From Rhodospirillales bacterium Ga0074136 (GTDB lineage Bacteria; Pseudomonadota; Alphaproteobacteria; Acetobacterales; Acetobacteraceae): a stretch of DNA of 43,231 bases. Positions 17,992 to 25,142 of this stretch are shown here, in pieces. The stretch covers positions 1-43,231 of the forward strand of contig LNEW01000175.1 in NCBI GenBank assembly GCA_001464375.1. The letters run 5' to 3'. Every line of letters begins with the position of its first letter. Within the stretch, counting starts at the first letter, position 1. Under the pieces are notes generated by a model. That model ran no database searches. It saw nothing but the letters and a program-made list of their open reading frames with translations, and was not told the origin of the DNA. Both the position numbers and the translations under genes were made by a program.

Positions 17992-18236
17992 AGACAGCCA
18001 CCGGACCTTCGGATCGTGCGCATGCACGATGATCTCCGGCGCGCCAGCGCATCGCGAAGGAAGCCCGCCGACCGGAACCCAGGACCAATGCGGATTGCAC
18101 GACGCGCAATCCGGGAGCGCACAGCGCACCGCGCCCAGGCCAACCGTTGCGCCGGGCGCGCCAGTCCATGGCGCGAAGGCAAGCCGGCCGAATGGCCGGC
18201 GCCCGCCGCCTGAGGGCACAAAAAACGGCAAGCACC
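17992..18236. repeat. hairpin-rich intergenic segment
   Basis: No gene is supported here, but at least four short perfect inverted repeats are packed together: ATCGTGC/GCACGAT (18013-18030, 4-nt loop), CGGATTGC/GCAATCCG (18091-18113, 7-nt loop), CGCGCCA/TGGCGCG (18157-18175, 5-nt loop) and GCCGGCC/GGCCGGC (18183-18200, 4-nt loop). The minus strand also stays open across it. This looks like a mosaic intergenic repeat similar to the segment at 23743-23860. Whether it recurs elsewhere in the genome cannot be seen here. Confidence 0.4.
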
Positions 18237-18257
18237 GATCGCGGCTCCGCCGCGATC
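18220..18257 (-). terminator. rho-independent terminator of the fasciclin gene
   Basis: On the minus strand a perfect 9-bp hairpin (GATCGCGGC, 3-nt loop, GCCGCGATC; 18237-18257) overlaps the stop codon of the fasciclin gene. It is followed 11 nt later by six T residues (18220-18225). Confidence 0.7.
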
Positions 18258-18765
18258 AAGCGGGGATCAGCACGCCCTGCAGGATGTGGATCACGCCGTT
18301 GCTGCACAGGAGGTTCGGCCGCACGATCGATGCCGAGGCACCCGACGGTGCGGCATTGGCCCGCGCCGCCTGCACCCGCGGTTCGGCGGGCGTGCCGCCG
18401 ACCACGCGCAGGTCGATGCCGCTCAGCATGCGCACGCGCCCGCCGCGCGCCTGGATGTCGGGCAGGCGCAGCCGGCCGCCGGCGATCAGGCTGCGCAGGG
18501 ACGCCGCGCCGCCGTTGCGGAATTCGGCCGGCGCCGCGCCCCAGGCCAGGTTGGTCGGCGCGAAGACAGTGAAGGTCTCGGCACCGCTCAGCATGTCGGC
18601 CAGGCCGGCGCTGCGCAGGGCGGCCCGGAACTCCGACACCTCGGGCAGGATGCCGAGCACGCTCGTGATCGGGAAACGGCCATCGGCCGTGACCTGCTCC
18701 GTTGCGCAGCCGGCCAGGGCCAGGGCTCCGCCGCCGGCGGCGAAAAAGGAACGACGCGTGATCAC
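18256..18765 (-). CDS. fasciclin-domain (FAS1) lipoprotein, Tat-type signal
   Basis: A 169-aa exported protein with one FAS1 domain. The N-terminus is MITRRSFFAAGG (twin arginine, SFF) followed by the lipobox LALAGC, so a Tat-exported lipoprotein is likely. FAS1 features are FTVFAPTNLAWGAAPAEF, LRSLIAGGRL, and the C-terminal NGVIHILQGVLIP. FAS1 domains mediate adhesion or bind hydrophobic ligands. The start is decided by the ribosome site: AAGGAG ends 8 nt before GTG 18765, while the upstream TTG would place this site inside the coding region. It sits on the opposite strand inside an otherwise co-directional lut region. Confidence 0.88.
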   Translation of the reverse strand: MITRRSFFAAGGGALALAGCATEQVTADGRFPITSVLGILPEVSEFRAALRSAGLADMLSGAETFTVFAPTNLAWGAAPAEFRNGGAASLRSLIAGGRLRLPDIQARGGRVRMLSGIDLRVVGGTPAEPRVQAARANAAPSGASASIVRPNLLCSNGVIHILQGVLIPA

Positions 18766-18894
18766 CGGCGCTTCTCCTTGCAAGGGCGCGAATCGGCCCC
18801 CACCGGGGGTCGCGGCCTTTTCGCGCTCCGTGGGGCATAGGGCAAGCCCCGCCGCACACGCCCTGTCAGGCCGGGGCTTTCGCGCTACATTGCA

Positions 18895-18957
18895 GCGCGG
18901 TCGCGCCCTTTATGGCCGCGCGGTCGCGCCCTTCGTTATGGCGCGGTCGCGCCCTTT
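18895..18957 (+). repeat. three 23-nt-spaced direct repeats upstream of lutB
   Basis: The 16-mer GCGCGGTCGCGCCCTT occurs at 18895, 18918 and 18941, with an exact 23-nt period. Each copy contains the palindrome GCGCG-GT-CGCGC. The array ends about 18 nt before the proposed lutB start and 8 nt before the AGGAAA ribosome site. It could be an operator array for a regulator, or a simple tandem duplication. Confidence 0.8.
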
Positions 18958-18974
18958 GCAGGAAACTCCCCGCC

Positions 18975-20399
18975 TTGGTCCAGGTCACCTCCCCCGCCTT
19001 CAAGCAGAATGCCGCACGCGCGCTGGCCGATACCGGCCTGCAGAAGGCGCTGGGCAAGGCGAAGGGCGCCTTCCTGCAGCGCCGCGCCGAAGCGGTGGCC
19101 CGCCTGCCGGAATTCGAGGCGCTGCGCGACATCGGCCGCGACATCAAGAACCACACGCTGGCGAATCTGGATTTCTACCTCGAGACCTACGCCGCGAACG
19201 TCGAGCGCGCCGGCGGCACGGTGCATTGGTGCTCGACCGCCGATGAGGCGCGCGCGGCGGTGCTGGCGATCTGCCGGCGCGCGGGCGCGCGCACCGTCAC
19301 CAAGGGCAAGTCGATGATCTCCGAGGAGATCAGCATCAACGACCACCTGGAGACGCACGGCATCGAGCCGGTCGAGACCGACCTCGGCGAATACATCATC
19401 CAACTGCGGCGCGAGCACCCGTCCCACATCATCGCGCCCGCCTTCCACCTCAACCGCGAGGATTGGGAGGCGGATTTTCGCCGCATGCACACCGACCTCG
19501 ACCCGAACCGCGTGTTCAACGAACGCCGCGACATCCTGGCCGAGGCGCGCACGAAACTCCGCTCGCGCTTCCTCGCCGCCGATGTCGGCATCACCGGCGC
19601 GAATTTCCTGATCGCCGAGACCGGCTCCTCCGTCATCGTCACCAACGAAGGCAATGGCGACCTCACGCAGACGCTGCCGCGCGTGCATATCGCGCTTGCC
19701 AGCATCGAGAAGGTGGTGCCGACGCTCGAGGACGCGACATCGCTGCTGCGCCTGCTGGCGCGGTCCGCCACGGGCCAGGATTTCTCGGTCTACACCACCT
19801 TCAGCACGGGCGCCCGGCGACCGACGGATCTCGATGGGCCGGAGGAATACCACGTCGTCCTGATCGACAATGGCCGGTCCAACATGATCGGGTCCGAGTT
19901 CCAGGACATGCTGCGCTGCATCCGCTGTGCGGCCTGCATGAACCACTGCCCGGTCTATGGCGCGACCGGCGGGCATGCCTATGGCTGGGTCTATCCGGGG
20001 CCGATGGGCAGCGTGCTCACGCCCTCGCTGGTCGGCGTGGACAAGGCGGCGCACCTGCCCAACGCATCGACCTTCTGCGGCAAGTGCGAGAGCGTCTGCC
20101 CGGTGAAGATCCCGCTGCCCAACCTAATGCGGCATTGGCGCGAACGGGAATTCGAACGGCATTTGACGCCCGCCGCGATGCGGCGCGGGCTGGGGCTCTG
20201 GGCCTGGTTCGCCAAGCGGCCCCAGGCGTACCGGCTGGCCACGCGTGCGGCGATCGGCGGGCTGCGGCTGCTGGGGCGTGGGCGCGGGGCCTTCCGGTCG
20301 CTGCCATTGGCCGGGGGCTGGACCGCGGGGCGCGACCTGCCGGTGCCCGAGGGCGGCACCTTCATGGCGCGCTACGCGCAGCAGCAGCGGAAGCGGTGA
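18975..20399 (+). CDS. lutB: L-lactate utilisation iron-sulfur protein LutB
   Basis: A protein of about 474 aa of the LutB/LldF family, the iron-sulfur subunit of the lactate oxidase complex. The N-terminal LUD domain has VTKGKSMISEEISIN and FLIAETGSSVIVTNEGNGDLT. Two 4Fe-4S binding sets follow: CIRCAACMNHCPVYGATGG and CGKCESVCPVKIPLPNL. The C-terminus is the usual FARRPxAYRL-like segment. I place the start at TTG 18975 because AGGAAA lies about 10 nt upstream and upstream codons are made of the 23-nt repeats; the frame is open to an ATG at 18912. It leads the chain lutB-lutC-smr-xre-benE-DUF2585. Confidence 0.9.
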   Translation: MVQVTSPAFKQNAARALADTGLQKALGKAKGAFLQRRAEAVARLPEFEALRDIGRDIKNHTLANLDFYLETYAANVERAGGTVHWCSTADEARAAVLAICRRAGARTVTKGKSMISEEISINDHLETHGIEPVETDLGEYIIQLRREHPSHIIAPAFHLNREDWEADFRRMHTDLDPNRVFNERRDILAEARTKLRSRFLAADVGITGANFLIAETGSSVIVTNEGNGDLTQTLPRVHIALASIEKVVPTLEDATSLLRLLARSATGQDFSVYTTFSTGARRPTDLDGPEEYHVVLIDNGRSNMIGSEFQDMLRCIRCAACMNHCPVYGATGGHAYGWVYPGPMGSVLTPSLVGVDKAAHLPNASTFCGKCESVCPVKIPLPNLMRHWREREFERHLTPAAMRRGLGLWAWFAKRPQAYRLATRAAIGGLRLLGRGRGAFRSLPLAGGWTAGRDLPVPEGGTFMARYAQQQRKR

Positions 20400-20403
20400 G
20401 GCC

Positions 20404-21135
20404 ATGAGCAAGGACGCCATCCTCACCGCCATCCGCCGCGGCCTGAAGCGCGGCCCGCTGCCGGCCGACCAGCGCGCCATGCTGGACGGCCGGCTGGCAA
20501 CGCATCCACGCCACCTGATCCCGGCGCGATCGCGCGTGCCGCGGCCTGAGCAGGTCGCGCTGTTCATCCGCAATGTCGAGAAGGAATTCGGCACCGTCGC
20601 GCGCGTCGCCGACGCCACCGAAATCCCCGCCGCCATCGCCGACTACCTGGCCGCGCAGAACCTCGCCCCACGCTTCGTGCTCGCACCGCACCCTGATCTT
20701 GCGGCATTGCCCTGGGCCGACAGGCCGCTGCTCGAATTCGAGGCGCGGCGCGCCGAGGCGACCGACGCCGTCTCCGTCCAGCACGGCTTCGCCGCCATCG
20801 CCGAGACCGGCACGCTGATGCTGCCCTCGGACGCGCAGCGCCCCACCACGCTCAACATCCTGGCCGAGACCGAGATCGTCGTGCTGCGCACCAGCCGCAT
20901 CGTCGGCGCCTATGAGGAAGCCTGGGATACGCTGCGGCGCGAACGCACGGACGCGGTGACCGGCGGCTTCATGCCGCGCAACGTCATGCTGGTGACCGGC
21001 CCGTCACGCAGCGCGGATATCGAGCAGACGCTGGAACTGGGCGCGCATGGGCCGCGGCGGCTGCACATCGTGCTGGTCGATGATGATCCCGCCGCGCATG
21101 GCGCGGACGATCCCGCCGCGCCGCCGGCCGCCTGA
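20404..21135 (+). CDS. lutC: L-lactate utilisation protein LutC (LUD domain)
   Basis: A 243-aa LUD-domain protein, third subunit of LutABC. Features are VSVQHGFAAIAETGTLML, RPTTLNILAETEIVVL and VTGPSRSADIEQTLELGAHGP, the last being the family's C-terminal signature. Start ATG 20404 lies 4 nt after the lutB stop with GTGAGG across the junction. The C-terminus carries an Ala/Pro-rich tail. It is followed 3 nt later by the smr gene. Confidence 0.92.
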   Translation: MSKDAILTAIRRGLKRGPLPADQRAMLDGRLATHPRHLIPARSRVPRPEQVALFIRNVEKEFGTVARVADATEIPAAIADYLAAQNLAPRFVLAPHPDLAALPWADRPLLEFEARRAEATDAVSVQHGFAAIAETGTLMLPSDAQRPTTLNILAETEIVVLRTSRIVGAYEEAWDTLRRERTDAVTGGFMPRNVMLVTGPSRSADIEQTLELGAHGPRRLHIVLVDDDPAAHGADDPAAPPAA

Positions 21136-21138
21136 ACC

Positions 21139-21669
21139 ATGTCCCGCCGGCGCCTCCGCGGCCTGACGGAGGCCGACCGCGCGCTGTGGCGCGCCTATGC
21201 CGCCGAGATCGCACCGCTGCCGGGACGCGAATTGCCGCCTGCGCCGCCCCCACCGCCCGCCCCCGTGGTGCCCGCGCCCGCGCCGCCGCCGGCGGCCCCG
21301 GCCCCCGCGCCGCGCTGGTCCCCGCCCGACATCGCGCTGAACACGCCGCCATCGGGGCTCGACGACCGCCGCTGGCGCGACCTGCGGCGCGGGCGCATCC
21401 GCCCCGAGCGCAGCATCGACCTGCATGGCCGCCGTGCGCAGGAAGCGCATGGCGCCGTGCGGTCCTTCCTGGCCGATGCCTATGCCGATGGCCTGCACTG
21501 CGTGGCGGTGATCACCGGGCGCGGCTCCTCGGCCGAGGGCGGCGTGCTGCGGCGGGAATTGCCGCATTGGCTGAACGCGCCGGACCTGCGGCGCATCCTG
21601 CTGGGGGCGGCGCATCCGCACAGCGCGAATACCGGGGCGGTGCACCTGCTGCTGCGCCGGCGGCGATGA
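21139..21669 (+). CDS. Smr/MutS2-type endonuclease domain protein
   Basis: A 176-aa protein. The N-terminal half is a basic helix then a long Pro/Ala linker (residues about 33-60). The C-terminal half is an Smr domain with SIDLHGRRAQEAH (LDxH motif) and VITGRGSSAEGGVLRRELP (the HGxG position here reads TGRG). Smr domains nick or cleave nucleic acids. In many alphaproteobacteria this gene follows mltA and precedes an XRE regulator; here the lut genes take the place of mltA. Its stop overlaps the ATG of the XRE gene (21666-21669). Confidence 0.88.
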   Translation: MSRRRLRGLTEADRALWRAYAAEIAPLPGRELPPAPPPPPAPVVPAPAPPPAAPAPAPRWSPPDIALNTPPSGLDDRRWRDLRRGRIRPERSIDLHGRRAQEAHGAVRSFLADAYADGLHCVAVITGRGSSAEGGVLRRELPHWLNAPDLRRILLGAAHPHSANTGAVHLLLRRRR

Positions 21670-22034
21670 CTCCCTTCGGCGCACGGCTGCGCGAATTGCG
21701 CACCCAGCGTGGCGTCACGCTGAAGGACCTGGCGGCAGCGGTGCAGGTCTCGGCGGCCTATCTCTCCGCGCTCGAACACGGCCGGCGCGGGCGGCCTTCC
21801 GCCGGGCTGGTGCACCAGATGAACGAGTATTTCGGCCTGATCTGGGACGATGCCGAGGAGCTGAACCGGCTGGCGCGGCAATCCCATCCGCGCGCCGTGC
21901 TGGACACCTCGGGCCTGGCGCCGGAGGTGACGGACCTGGCGAACCGCCTGGCGCGCGAGGTCCGCTCCCTGACGCCGGAGGCAGCCTTGGCGATCGGCGC
22001 GGTGCTGGACCGCCTGCCGAAGGGCAGGCGGTGA
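21666..22034 (+). CDS. XRE-family transcriptional regulator
   Basis: A 122-aa DNA-binding protein with a helix-turn-helix at residues about 5-60 (LRELRTQRGVTLKDLAAAV, then VSAAYLSALEHGRRGRPS). A short helical C-terminal domain follows (LAREVRSLTPEAALAIG). The family commonly lies next to smr in alphaproteobacteria. The target is unknown. The start overlaps the smr stop and its own stop overlaps the GTG/ATG of the BenE gene, so it is translationally coupled both ways. Confidence 0.88.
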   Translation: MTPFGARLRELRTQRGVTLKDLAAAVQVSAAYLSALEHGRRGRPSAGLVHQMNEYFGLIWDDAEELNRLARQSHPRAVLDTSGLAPEVTDLANRLAREVRSLTPEAALAIGAVLDRLPKGRR

Positions 22035-23167
22035 TGCAGGCCGTCTCGGCTGGGCTGCTGGCGGGATTCGTCGGCTTCGCTTCCTCCTTCGCGGTCGTGT
22101 TGCAGGGGCTGGTGGCGGTTGGGGCCTCGCCGGCGCAGGCGGCGTCGGGGCTGATGGCGCTGTCGGTGGCGATGGGGCTCGCGGGCATCCTGCTGTCACT
22201 GCGGCTGCGGCTGCCGATCAGCGTGGCGTGGTCCACGCCCGGGGCGGCGCTGCTGGCGGCGACCGCGGCGCCCGCAGGCGGCTTCCCCGAGGCTGTCGGC
22301 GCCTTCGTGATCTGCGGCGTGCTGCTGACGATGGCGGGGCTTTGGAAGCCGCTGGGGCGCGCGGTGGCGGCGATACCTGCGCCGCTCGCGAACGCCATGC
22401 TGGCGGGCATCCTGTTCGTGCTGTGCCTCGCGCCGGTGCGCGCGGTGGCGGAACAGCCGGTGGCGGGGCTGGCGATCGTGCTGGCCTGGGCGGTGATGGC
22501 GCGGGTCAACCGGCTGCTGGCGGTGCCGGCGGCGGTGGCGGTGGCGGTCGGCGTGATCGCGGCGTCGGCGCCGCTGCCGACGGCAGGCTGGCTGCCGCAG
22601 CCGGAATTCGTGCTGCCGGGGTTTTCGCTGGCGGCGGTCACGGGCATCGCGCTGCCGCTGTTCATCGTGACCATGGCCTCGCAGAACATTCCCGGCCTCG
22701 CGGTGTTGTCGGCCAATGGCTATCGTCCCGATGCCGGGCCGCTGTTCACCACCACGGGCCTGTTCAGCGTGGCGGCAGCGCCCTTCGGCAGCCATGCGGT
22801 GAACCTCGCGGCCATCACGGCGGCGCTGTGCGCCGGCGAAGGCGCGGGGCCCGACCCGGCCAGGCGCTGGGTGGCGGCGGTGGTGGCGGGCGCGGTCTAT
22901 GTCGCGTTCGGGCTGCTGGCCGGGGCGGTGACGGCCTTCGTGGCGGCGGCGCCGCCGGTGCTGATCCAGGCGGTGGCGGGCCTTGCGTTGCTCGGCCCCT
23001 TCGGCGGCGCAATGCTGGGCGCGGTGCATGCGCCGCAGGGGCGGGAGGCGGCGCTTGTCTGCTTCGTCGTCACCGCATCGGGTGTCGCCTTTCTGGGCAT
23101 CGGCGGGGCGTTCTGGGGTCTGTTGGCAGGGGGGGCGATGATGGTGCTGGCGCGGTGGCGGGCATGA
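22031..23167 (+). CDS. BenE-family transporter (benzoate/H+ symporter-like)
   Basis: A 378-aa integral membrane protein with about 11-12 hydrophobic segments. Family features are SVAWSTPGAALLAA, MASQNIPGLAVLSANGYRP and GSHAVNLAAITAALCAGEG, which are typical of BenE transporters. BenE members take up benzoate or related compounds, but there are no aromatic catabolism genes in the window, so the substrate is open. Two starts are adjacent, GTG 22031 and ATG 22034; both overlap the XRE stop. The next gene starts inside its stop codon region (23164-23167). Confidence 0.88.
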   Translation: MMQAVSAGLLAGFVGFASSFAVVLQGLVAVGASPAQAASGLMALSVAMGLAGILLSLRLRLPISVAWSTPGAALLAATAAPAGGFPEAVGAFVICGVLLTMAGLWKPLGRAVAAIPAPLANAMLAGILFVLCLAPVRAVAEQPVAGLAIVLAWAVMARVNRLLAVPAAVAVAVGVIAASAPLPTAGWLPQPEFVLPGFSLAAVTGIALPLFIVTMASQNIPGLAVLSANGYRPDAGPLFTTTGLFSVAAAPFGSHAVNLAAITAALCAGEGAGPDPARRWVAAVVAGAVYVAFGLLAGAVTAFVAAAPPVLIQAVAGLALLGPFGGAMLGAVHAPQGREAALVCFVVTASGVAFLGIGGAFWGLLAGGAMMVLARWRA

Positions 23168-23742
23168 ATGCGCGGTGGCTGCCCTGGGCGGCGATGGCGG
23201 CGATCCTGGCCGGCGTGGCGGGCATCCAGTTCGCCATCGGCCGGCTGTGGATCTGCGCCTGCGGGTATGTCTCGATCTGGCATGGCGATGTGTGGTCGTC
23301 GGGCAATTCGCAGCACCTGACCGACTGGTACACGCTGTCGCACCTGGCGCATGGCTTCATCTTCTACGCCGCGCTGCGCTTCGTCGCGCCACGCTGGAGC
23401 GTGGCGTGGCGCGCGGTGGCGGCGTTGTTGCTGGAAGGCGCGTGGGAGGTGGTGGAGAACACCTCCCTCATCATCGACCGGTATCGCGAGGTGACGGCGT
23501 CGCTCGACTATTTCGGCGACAGCATCGTGAATTCCTTCGGCGATGGCGTGGCGATGCTGGTGGGTTTCTTCCTCGCGGCGCGGCTGCCGGTGGTGGCATC
23601 CGTGCTGATCGTGGTGGGCATGGAGGCACTGGCCGCCTGGGTGATCCGCGACAACCTGCTGATGAACGTGCTGATGCTGGTCTGGCCGCTGGAGGCGGTG
23701 CGGGAATGGCAGATGCAGGGCGCGCCCTCCCCGCCCCGATGA
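23164..23742 (+). CDS. DUF2585 family membrane protein
   Basis: A 192-aa protein of the alphaproteobacterial DUF2585 family, function unknown. About five hydrophobic helices surround conserved motifs: WICACGYVSIWHGDVWSSGN, QHLTDWYTLSHLAHGF, EGAWEVVENTSLIIDRYRE and DYFGDSIVNSFGD. The His, Asp and Glu residues at membrane edges suggest an intramembrane enzyme, which is only a guess. It is the last gene of the coupled chain from lutB. A CACGGGG/CCCCGTG hairpin (23763-23779) lies 20 nt after its stop. Confidence 0.9.
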   Translation: MNARWLPWAAMAAILAGVAGIQFAIGRLWICACGYVSIWHGDVWSSGNSQHLTDWYTLSHLAHGFIFYAALRFVAPRWSVAWRAVAALLLEGAWEVVENTSLIIDRYREVTASLDYFGDSIVNSFGDGVAMLVGFFLAARLPVVASVLIVVGMEALAAWVIRDNLLMNVLMLVWPLEAVREWQMQGAPSPPR

Positions 23743-23860
23743 CCAGCGTTTCGGACCGCGCACACGGGGGCGCCCCGTGCGGCCGCGCCCGGCCTGCGCA
23801 TCGCCCCCCATGCGCCGGAGCATGGCGCGCAAACCACGCCGGCGCATGCCGGCGCCGAGC
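23743..23860. repeat. hairpin-rich intergenic segment after DUF2585
   Basis: Three inverted repeats lie close together: CACGGGG/CCCCGTG (23763-23779, 3-nt loop, possible terminator), GCGCC/GGCGC (23812-23828) and CGCCGGC-GCAT-GCCGGCG (23837-23854). No gene is supported. The organisation is like that of 17992-18236. Confidence 0.4.
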
Positions 23861-24140
23861 GCTTCGGGATGCAGGGACCTACGCTCTCCAGGGCTGGCGC
23901 CGCCACAGGCCGACGTAGCTCGCCGGCGCGGCGGGTCAGCATCGTCATGCGGTCCTCCTCGGGGTCAGGACGCCGATGTGCCGATGGATCCGCCGCTTTT
24001 GCAGGGTGAATCGCAGGCGTCGTGCGTGAGGCCGTGAAGCCCTCGACAGCCGCGCATGCGGATCTGCAAAGACTTTACGCTGCGGCGTGGTCGCACGGGG
24101 CGCGGCGCGATAGGCTGCGCGCATCGGGAAGGACGCGGCC
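23861..24140. other. intergenic region with a strong unused ribosome site (- strand)
   Basis: On the minus strand AGGAGG (23954-23959) lies 5 nt before an ATG at 23948. The frame from it reads MTMLTRRAGELRRPVAAPAL and then stays open for 146 codons across the hairpin segment and antisense to DUF2585. Only the first 25 codons or so could be coding-like, and I recognise no family. On the plus strand AAAGACTTT (24068-24076) is a small palindrome in an AT-richer spot, 65 nt before the dehydrogenase start, and may mark its promoter. Otherwise I see nothing. Confidence 0.3.
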
Positions 24141-25142
24141 ATGATGAAGGTATTCCTCGCGCATACGCCGGAGATGTTCGCCGGCTACTACGGCGACCGC
24201 GCGCTGGCCGCGCTGCGCGCGCACGCGGAAGTGGTGCGCAACCCCGGCGATGCGGTGCTGTACGGCGCCGCGCTGGCCGATGCCGCGCGCGGCTGCCAGG
24301 CGATCGTCGCCGACCGCGCCACGCCCGGCACGGAACAGACCTTCGCCGCCGCGCCGGACCTGGTGGCGTTCCTGCGCGTGGCGGTCGACATCAGCACCAT
24401 CGACGTCGCGGCGGCGAGCACCGCCGGCGTTCTCGTCACCCGCGCCACGCCGGGCTTCGTGGACAGTGTGACGGAACTCGCACTGGGCTTCATGGTCGAC
24501 CTCGCACGCGGCGTGTCGGGCCATGTGCAGGCCTATCGGCGTGGCGAGGAACCGATGGGCAGCATGGGGCTGCAACTCTCGGCGGCGACGCTATCCATCA
24601 TCGGCTACGGGCGCATCGCGCGGCGGCTGGCGGAGGTGGTGCTGGCGCTCGGCATGCGCGTGGTGGTGAGCGACCCCTTCGCGACGCCCGACGATCCGCG
24701 CATCACGCACCTGCCCTTCACCGAGGCGCTGGCGGCGGGCGACTTCGTGGTGTGCCTGGCGATCTCGGACGCCACCACCCGTGACCTGTTCGACGCCGCA
24801 GCCTTCGCCCGCATGAAGCGCGGCGCGCGCTTCATCAACCTCTCGCGCGGGGAGCTGGTCGACGAACGCGCGCTGGAAGCCGCGCTCGACAGCGGGCAGG
24901 TCGCCGCGGCGGCGATGGATGTGGGCCGCGCGCAGGACCAGCGGCCCTCGGCCTTCCTCGCGCGCCGGCCGGATGTGATCGCCGCGCCGCATATCGGCGG
25001 CATGACGCCGGAAGCCATGGAGCACCAGGCGATGGACACGGTGCGCCAGGTCGCGGCGCTGGCACGCGGCGAACTGCCGGACAACGCGGTGAATGCCGCG
25101 GCCGCGCATCGCCTCGCGCGGATCGGGGTCCGCGCGGCGTGA
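24141..25142 (+). CDS. D-2-hydroxyacid dehydrogenase (NAD-binding)
   Basis: A 333-aa member of the D-isomer-specific 2-hydroxyacid dehydrogenase family, which interconverts 2-hydroxy acids and 2-keto acids. The Rossmann loop is LSIIGYGRIARRL near residue 154. The substrate Arg is in NLSRGELVDE and the catalytic His in APHIGGMTP. The acid partner, normally Glu in the DVFxxEP motif, lies in MDVGRAQDQRPS, so Asp probably takes its place, as in one subgroup of the family. Start ATG 24141 has GGGAAGG upstream. The end overlaps the start of the Gfo/Idh gene (25139), forming a two-gene unit. Confidence 0.88.
   Translation: MMKVFLAHTPEMFAGYYGDRALAALRAHAEVVRNPGDAVLYGAALADAARGCQAIVADRATPGTEQTFAAAPDLVAFLRVAVDISTIDVAAASTAGVLVTRATPGFVDSVTELALGFMVDLARGVSGHVQAYRRGEEPMGSMGLQLSAATLSIIGYGRIARRLAEVVLALGMRVVVSDPFATPDDPRITHLPFTEALAAGDFVVCLAISDATTRDLFDAAAFARMKRGARFINLSRGELVDERALEAALDSGQVAAAAMDVGRAQDQRPSAFLARRPDVIAAPHIGGMTPEAMEHQAMDTVRQVAALARGELPDNAVNAAAAHRLARIGVRAA

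Noticed and set aside
17596..18231. Minus-strand 211-codon ORF overlapping the dioxygenase
   Set aside because: It lacks a ribosome site and is antisense to a motif-supported gene for most of its length. Its first part is better explained by the hairpin-rich intergenic element.
23164..23742. Plus-strand 504-codon ORF running from 22228 through DUF2585
   Set aside because: Its first 310 codons are Gly/Arg-rich out-of-frame sequence of the BenE gene. Only the part from ATG 23164 is real.
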